DNA from: Benincasa hispida
Taxonomy: Eukaryota > Streptophyta > Magnoliopsida > Cucurbitales > Cucurbitaceae
DNA: 64,000 nt
Direction of reading: 5' to 3'
Assembly: GCF_009727055.1 (NCBI RefSeq)
Contig: NC_052350.1
Coordinates: 14,163,705-14,227,704 of the forward strand
Position numbers and translations under genes: made by a program. Positions 58,261-64,000 of the stretch are shown here, one piece after another; the stretch's first letter is position 1, and each line of letters begins with the position of its first letter. A model generated the notes under the pieces. It was not told the DNA's origin, did not search any database, and saw only the letters and a program-made list of their open reading frames with translations.

Positions 58261-59013
58261 CTAAATTTTTTGGGTAAATTATAATTTTAATCCAAATTTA
58301 AACAAGTTAAAATTTAGTCTCTATAATTTATAATCAAAATTTAGTTCATATGATATGGATTGATAAAAAATTCATGAATAGTCTCCATGGAGATTATTTA
58401 TGAGAATTTTATCAAATCATAAAAGAGTATTTATGAGTTTTATCCATAGTAGAAATTAAATTCTATTTTTTTTCTATACTAAATTTATAACTTAACCTAA
58501 TTTTTTCCTAATTTTTTCAAACAATTAAATTAACAATTACGCTAAAAATATTTTTAATCATTTAAAATTAATTTTAATAACATGAAAATTGCATTTAAAG
58601 TGTAAAATAAAACACTAAATTGATTATGAGTGATTAAACGTGAGTTTTGGAGTAATTTTGAACCTGACAAAAATGATTTTAACAATTTTAAAATAACTCT
58701 CAAACATACACTTACAATATGATTAGAAGTGATTTTGGACATGACTGAAGGAGAAAAAAACCACATAATTGAGGACAAGATGTACCAATTCTCTGTACGA
58801 GAGCAAATAACTCAACTGAGAAGCTTAACTTGTTTAACTTATAGACATGAAACACTCAAACAAATAAAAATGCAAAATAATTATTTTCATTTACACATTC
58901 AAATAGTCATATAAAGGCAAAGAATGGAGTTCCATCAACTCCCTTGAATAATCTCACCACACCACGATTTTCATTCTTGACAACATTCTTTTGTTGATTC
59001 TACAAAATCCTGA
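58261..59013. other. AT-rich region downstream of the MDL gene
   Basis: No gene supported; the short open frames at 58554-58914 have no recognisable features. It should contain the 3' untranslated region and polyadenylation site of the MDL gene just below 59014. Confidence 0.5.
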
Positions 59014-61031
59014 TCAAAATGTTGATCCGTTGTATCCGAAGTATGAAGCCTGGAAATGATGAAGTTGAATGCGTTAATTTAATCAACATGTTATCTATAT
59101 AAAAAACAATTATAGTACAGATACATCACAACCATGACATAAGAAATATGTTAGTGTGAGTGTCATGGATGGATGGATGCGATCAATAACTTAAAATAGT
59201 CGGACTAAGATATTTATAGTGTTTAATCGCTACTAAATTAAAAAACTCAAAGTAGATAGGTAAATATGTCAAAGTTATAATATTCTTAATACTAACTTTT
59301 TATCTCGTGAGTTTAGCCATTAGTGCAAAACTCAACAAATGCGTTCATTACTAATCAAAGAATAGATGACGAGTAGTAATTCAAACACATTCTAGTCTAA
59401 TGTCATGTCAAACTGACCAAAAGCTCGTAGCTTTTAACGAGGAACAGTTCATATTGTGTCAAAAAGACCAATTGGGTGAATTTCCCGCTCAACTAAGGTA
59501 GGAATCTACCTCTAGGTCTCAAAAGAACAGATGAATGTTAAAGATTTAATGCAAGTTTATGGTTTAAAAGACTAATTCTTCACAAAAATCCAACTAGGTT
59601 AAACTATAAATTTAATCCCACAAATGTAAGGTTTGTGTCTATTTGATCATGAACTTTTAAAATTATAAATTTAGTTCCTAAATTTTTTATTTTTAAAAAC
59701 TCACAAATCTACTCGACACAAAATTAAAAGTTATGACTTGTTTCATTAGACATAAAATTCAAATTTAGATCTACTAGATCAATTGACTTTTAAATATTTC
59801 GAATTTGTTAATGATAATAATGAATTACATACAAAATTGAAAGTTTAAAAGACCTATTAAACACAAAATTGAAAGTTTAAGGACTAATTAGACATTTTTA
59901 AAACATTGACCAAATAGAAAGAATCTTCGGAGTTAATAAATAATTGTACAGGGTTCCACAACATGAAGTTTTGAACAGACAACTTCGAAAAATATTTAAT
60001 ACTTGAATGGCCAACCTTCTCTGGCTTCCGGATTCACATTTGACCGTGTCAGATATCACTAACGCCTTAAACAAGGGTTTTTTGAGGGGGGAACATGTTC
60101 AATAGGAAGATGTAAGTTCAAAATTTGTGACCAAAACAATTTAAATTAAATTATTATTAAACCCAAAAGCTTGTGAGAGGTTTGTACATGGTATCTCCTC
60201 CTTTCATAGATACTATGTTAAATTATCACATCACTAAACTCTAAAGATAAGTTCGAGGCTAATAATTTAATTTATGGAGCTCAATGTGTGAACTATATGT
60301 ATAATTTGAGAGGAAATGGTATTGTGAGGATTCAAACACATATATCTCCTATCCTACTTTGATACCACGATAAACTGTAATCCCAGCTAGTCACAACACT
60401 TGGGAAGGACGAGAAAAACTTGCCTGAACGTCATAAAATTTGATATAGAAACGGGAACTATCAATTTGGAGCTTAGTCTGAAGAATCTCAGCAATTGTTG
60501 AGCTAAGTTTTCCATTCACGCCAGGTCCAAGGCCTCCTATGGAGATCAATTCTCCATACGCGGCTGGCTCTTCCGTGCCAGCAAAAACGATTGGGGTACT
60601 ACCATTCAGCAAGATCATCACGTACTGAACCATTGAAGCAGAAAAATGTAAGTTCACGCGCTTGCATTATATCATAAAAATGCTTTCAATGCTACCCTAC
60701 TTATCACCATAAAAGAACTAGTTCGATCAACAGGAAAAATAAATTCAAGTCAGCTATCAGTCTAGCAGTGACAAATCTCAACTCAATAACTTAAAATGAC
60801 TTCCATTTTCTCACAGTAATTTTGTCGAACATCATGTGGGCATGTCCAGAATTATGCAAATGAACATACCCAATACAAGCAAGAGACTGAGGGAGGATAG
60901 AGAAGGACAGTGAACTTAACAGATTCAGGTTTCCCGAGAATTTTAGAAATGGCTTTCGATGCGTCCTTAAGGATGTCAGCGGCCACAACGGTATCGACTG
61001 GAACATTCGTGAATAAATTCAAAGTCGGCAT
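59014..61031 (-). CDS. MDL: MIF/D-dopachrome tautomerase-like protein (MDL), three exons
   Basis: Plant member of the macrophage migration inhibitory factor superfamily, a small trimeric protein with tautomerase-type fold. Exon 1 is 61031-60921 (MPTLNLFTNVPVDTVV...GKPES), exon 2 is 60624-60424 (YVMILLNGSTPIVFAGTEEP, then AAYGELISIGGLGPG, ending IKFYDVQ), exon 3 is 59049-59014 (ASYFGYNGSTF-stop). The total is 115 residues, the usual family length. Pro2, the catalytic base once Met is removed, and the Lys of GKPE (residue 34) are present. Intron 1 (296 bp) is GT-AG. Intron 2 (1374 bp) starts CAG|GCAAGT, the consensus for the rare GC-AG class, and its use gives exact length agreement with relatives. 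There is no C-terminal SKL, so a cytosolic rather than peroxisomal form is likely. Exon 3 was found by hand from the conserved GYNGSTF tail. Confidence 0.9.
59050..60423 (-). other. GC-AG intron of the MDL gene
   Basis: Donor GCAAGT at 60423, acceptor TTCCAG ending at 59050. It contains a degenerate inverted repeat of the 'tttaagg.actaattag' type at about 59600-59900 and, at 60360-60375, 'tttgataccacg', which on the minus strand resembles an initiator-tRNA primer-binding site of a decayed retroelement. Confidence 0.8.
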
Positions 61032-63119
61032 ATTTCCTCTGGCGCTGCTAATGGGGATGTGCCAAATTAGGTTGAAAGATCTAATGGTGAGGCTATAGCT
61101 AGAAAATGTGGCAATGGCGATGGGTGGCTTTGAAGGAGACTCTGCAGATAAATGGGTCGGAACGCAATCTCAATCCTCGGTTGACTCGCTTCTGTAGTAG
61201 GGGACAGAGTTGCCTGCTTTGGAGAGATTATTGGCATCCGATTCCGCAGAAACCGCTCATTGTGGCTGTCCAATAAAAACACTCCATGTGTAATTTCTTT
61301 TTATTACTTCCTTTCGTTATAATATATTTTTTAAGTGATTCATTAAAATAATTTTAAAACATTATCTTCCGTGGATGAATTCCAAAGCGAACATAGCATA
61401 TGGTGTGTTAATTCGAATTAATGAAAGAGGTTTATGATTCAAATCTCATCCTATCGTTATTGTGTTATTGTAATGATATATATATATAAATAATATATTT
61501 TTATTTTATTTTATAAATTCAATTAATTGGTTGAAAATAAAATATTATCTAGATGACAAAAATAAGATAAGGAGATGAATATAAGTCATAAAATAAAAAA
61601 GAATATTATAAAATAGTTGTTAGTTTTACGTTATGAAACGTGTTGTCATTTTAAACATTTCATTTTCAAATGATTAACTGAACATAAATGGTATTAGGTA
61701 GAGGAGAAAAGATATTAAAAATAACAAATATATAAATTTTAAACAAAACCCATATTCTCAAGCACTTTGAAATAAAAAAAAAAAAACATAGGTTGCAAGT
61801 TTAATGAAAAATAAAAGAGGGAAAATTGTTACAAGAAGAAGAAGAAAAAGAAAAAGAAAGAAGTAGAATTGAAACGTGACACTATAAGAATGAGGCACAT
61901 GTCTCCTAGTATGAGATAGGTATAAACGTGTAGTCGAAATCTTTTTTATTTTCTCAAGTACAATCGGAGTTGGGAGATTCGAGCTATCGATTATGTGATC
62001 GCTAATATATAAGATGCCAATCGAATTATGCTCTCTTTGGCGGGTGTAACCGAGTTTATAGGTAAGCTTTCCTCTAATTTTAAAACATCATCTTAATCCT
62101 CAAAGGTGATTCTTAATTTAAAATAATAATAATAAATAAATAAATAAAAGAAAGAAAATGTTGCATTAAAAGATCGGAAATTGCGTGCGTGTGTGTGTTT
62201 TTGTTTTATTTATAAATTTAGAAGTTAACATTTTTACCTTTATTCGTTTTGAGGTTAGTTTTCATTTGGTTCATAGATTTAAAAAATGCTACGTCATTAG
62301 TCTTAAATTTTTTAGTCGTATTTCTATTTGATCAATAGGTATCGGTGTCTACACTCTTATTATTGATTTGTTTCACTAAATACATCATTGGTATTAATTT
62401 TTTATTATTTAATTTAAACAAATCAAAATAATTTTGACCATTTTACATCCCATGCTAGATGTAACTAAAAAATTTACACCATAAAAATAATGCATAATGG
62501 CAAGATTGGGCATTAGTGAAAATTTACGAGTAAGAGAACCTATTAATCGGTTAGAAATTAAATTCAACTATCAAAATGTAGCATCTTGAGATATATGAGA
62601 AAAAATACAAAAAAAAAAAACTCAAAACTCGAGCATCAAAATATTAATAATTCGATACTGAGGAACCATATAAAAAGTAGACTCAAAATTTATGGACTAA
62701 AATGTTACTTTTTTTAAAAAAAAATAAAATAAAATAAAAAATAAAAAAAAATCCATTGTTTCTTTCCCTTCTTCTATTTCAGATGTCTGTATTGGTTCAA
62801 TGCTTTACCCTTTCAATGGTCGAGCTTAAAAAAAAAAAAAGAAAAATACTAGTTTATGCTATCGATAATCAACTTTATTTCTACTATGTCTCCAAATTTT
62901 TGAATTTATATATTCAGGAATGTGCTACATTAAAAACATAATCGATTTAAAAAATAAAAAATAAAATAAGAAAACACATTTTTTTAGACAAACATAACAA
63001 TCAAACACAATTACATCAAAAGCTCCTAACCAAACAAGAGAAGAACACAATCTAAAAGAACATCTTTCTATATTAAAAAAAAAAAAAAAAAAAAACCTTA
63101 AGAGGAGGCTAGAACTGCA
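61032..63119. other. MDL upstream region and AT-rich intergenic DNA
   Basis: The first 250 bp should hold the MDL promoter and 5' leader. No TATA box was singled out. Beyond that the DNA is AT-rich, with A-rich runs, a TG run near 62188-62200, another 'gattcgagct...tcgaattatgct' phrase at 61977-62040 that looks like a short dispersed repeat, and a 'tttcatttggttcatagatt' phrase at 62260 related to the palindromic AT-rich family. No gene recognised. Confidence 0.5.
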
Positions 63120-63269
63120 AGATCATGAGCATGTTTGTTCTCCTCACGAGGAATTCGGCAAAATATCAACAGAGTTACCAAAAAAAAAAAAAAATCCTCA
63201 ACGGGACCCCAACCTCAGCTAAAGAAAAATCTAATCTATTCAAAAGCTTGACAACCTTTAGTGCATCAG

Positions 63270-63440
63270 ATACAACTTCAACATTGAGGGTTAACCGACA
63301 TCTGACATTGAAGATAATATTATTAAAGCCCTTTAATGTCGATTGGCAACTGATATTAAAGATAGTGTTATTAAAGCCCTTTAATGTCGGTTGCCAACCG
63401 ACATTAAAGCTTTTTTTTTTAATTCTTAACCGACATTGAA
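63270..63440. repeat. Palindromic TTAATGTCGGTT motifs, CACTA-like subterminal repeats
   Basis: Five or six copies of 'aaccgacatt' or its complement. The clearest is 'ctttaatgtcggttg' joined directly to 'ccaaccgacattaaag' at 63380-63410, an almost perfect palindrome. Motifs of this kind cluster near the ends of plant CACTA (CMC/EnSpm) elements. The terminal CACTA itself was not seen. Confidence 0.55.
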
Positions 63441-63589
63441 GCCCGAATCTGTCTGTTTTTTAAATTCCGTTGCGAACCCATTTTTTTGATCAAATAAGTT
63501 AAAAACGATATTATATGTCTCGTGTTGGGTTAGGAAATATCCGTCATTGTTTTATATTAAAAAGTATAAAAAAATTTGCATGGCGAGCC

Positions 63590-64000
63590 CATCAATATTT
63601 GTCTTCCACCTATGAATTTATCCACAAACAAGAACCAATATTTCCAATCCATTACATATACTCATCAATATTTGTCTTCCACCTATGAATTTATCCACCA
63701 AAATTTGCAAAACAATACCAGAACCAGACTTTCATATAATACAACTTACACCAAAGTTATCATTTCTCTCATTCACAAATATCAATTAGTACTAATTCCA
63801 TGAATAAACAAGAATCACAGTACTATGAATATAGCTTCCAATAATAAATAGATCATGTCTTCCACCTATGAATTTATCCACAAACAAGAATCACAATACC
63901 AGAACCAGACTTTCATAGAATACTTACACCAAACCATCATTTCTCTCATTCACAAATATCATATTAGTACTAATTCCACTCACAAAGATCATGGTTAGAT
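63590..64000. repeat. Imperfect tandem repeat running off the window
   Basis: 'gtcttccacctatgaattta' begins at 63601, 63674 and 63857, and 'accagaaccagactttcata' recurs at about 63718 and 63899. The longer unit is about 183 bp. The array continues past 64000. It adjoins the CACTA-like motifs and may be part of the same element. Confidence 0.7.

Noticed and set aside
60391..60423. Ending the MDL protein at the stop just after exon 2
   Set aside because: That gives a tail SRPSQVL unlike the family, while a GC-AG intron leads to an exon with the conserved GYNGSTF ending and the exact family length. Kept only as a possible intron-retention isoform.
1..64000. tRNA, rRNA or organelle-derived insertions
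   Set aside because: I looked for B-box-like 'ggttcgaa' motifs and recognisable rRNA or plastid sequence and found nothing convincing by eye. A dedicated search would be needed to exclude small ones.

Overview
The window is nuclear DNA from a flowering plant: AT-rich, intron-containing genes scattered among retrotransposons, Mutator-like elements, LINE remnants and small palindromic repeats. The gene structures and the style of the dispersed repeats suggest a eudicot, most likely a cucurbit. That family-level call is inference from familiarity, not from a search. I recognise three host genes, none of them a single open frame: a bHLH35-like transcription factor (35764-40658, +, five exons), a PRCC homologue (42594-50395, -, two exons around a 6.4 kb intron, with an apparent frameshift in exon 1), and a 115-residue MIF/D-dopachrome tautomerase-like (MDL) protein (59014-61031, -, three exons, last intron of the GC-AG class).

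Layout. 1-10430: nested and tandem copies of an LTR-like dispersed repeat, including a 1.8 kb solo LTR (6324-8140) inside another copy. 12180-17915: Mutator-like element A (+), with a broken MuDR-type transposase followed by a broken plant mobile domain (PMD, MAIN-like) gene. 18150-19408: another LTR fragment. 19500-28590: AT-rich intergenic DNA with low-complexity and palindromic repeats and no gene I can support. 28601-33468: an almost complete but decayed Ty1/copia element (-) with LTRs, primer-binding site, polypurine tract and 5-bp target duplication. 35.5-50.4 kb: the bHLH and PRCC genes, tail to tail, each with one very large intron containing transposon debris. 50480-57640: Mutator-like element B (-), the same transposase-plus-PMD arrangement in the opposite orientation, ending about 90 bp upstream of the PRCC start codon. 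57690-58260: a long palindromic repeat. 59.0-61.0 kb: the MDL gene. 61.3-64.0 kb: AT-rich DNA ending in CACTA-like palindromes and a tandem repeat that runs off the window.

The most unusual content is the pair of PMD-carrying Mutator-like elements. Transposase and PMD gene lie in the same order and strand in both copies, with shared palindromes at the outer 5' end and an AT-rich repeat array before the transposase. This points to one mobile family that carries a MAIN-like gene as a resident passenger. Both copies are degenerate, with mostly different lesions, so any mobility now would need an intact relative elsewhere. The three host genes show no operon-like or pathway link to each other.
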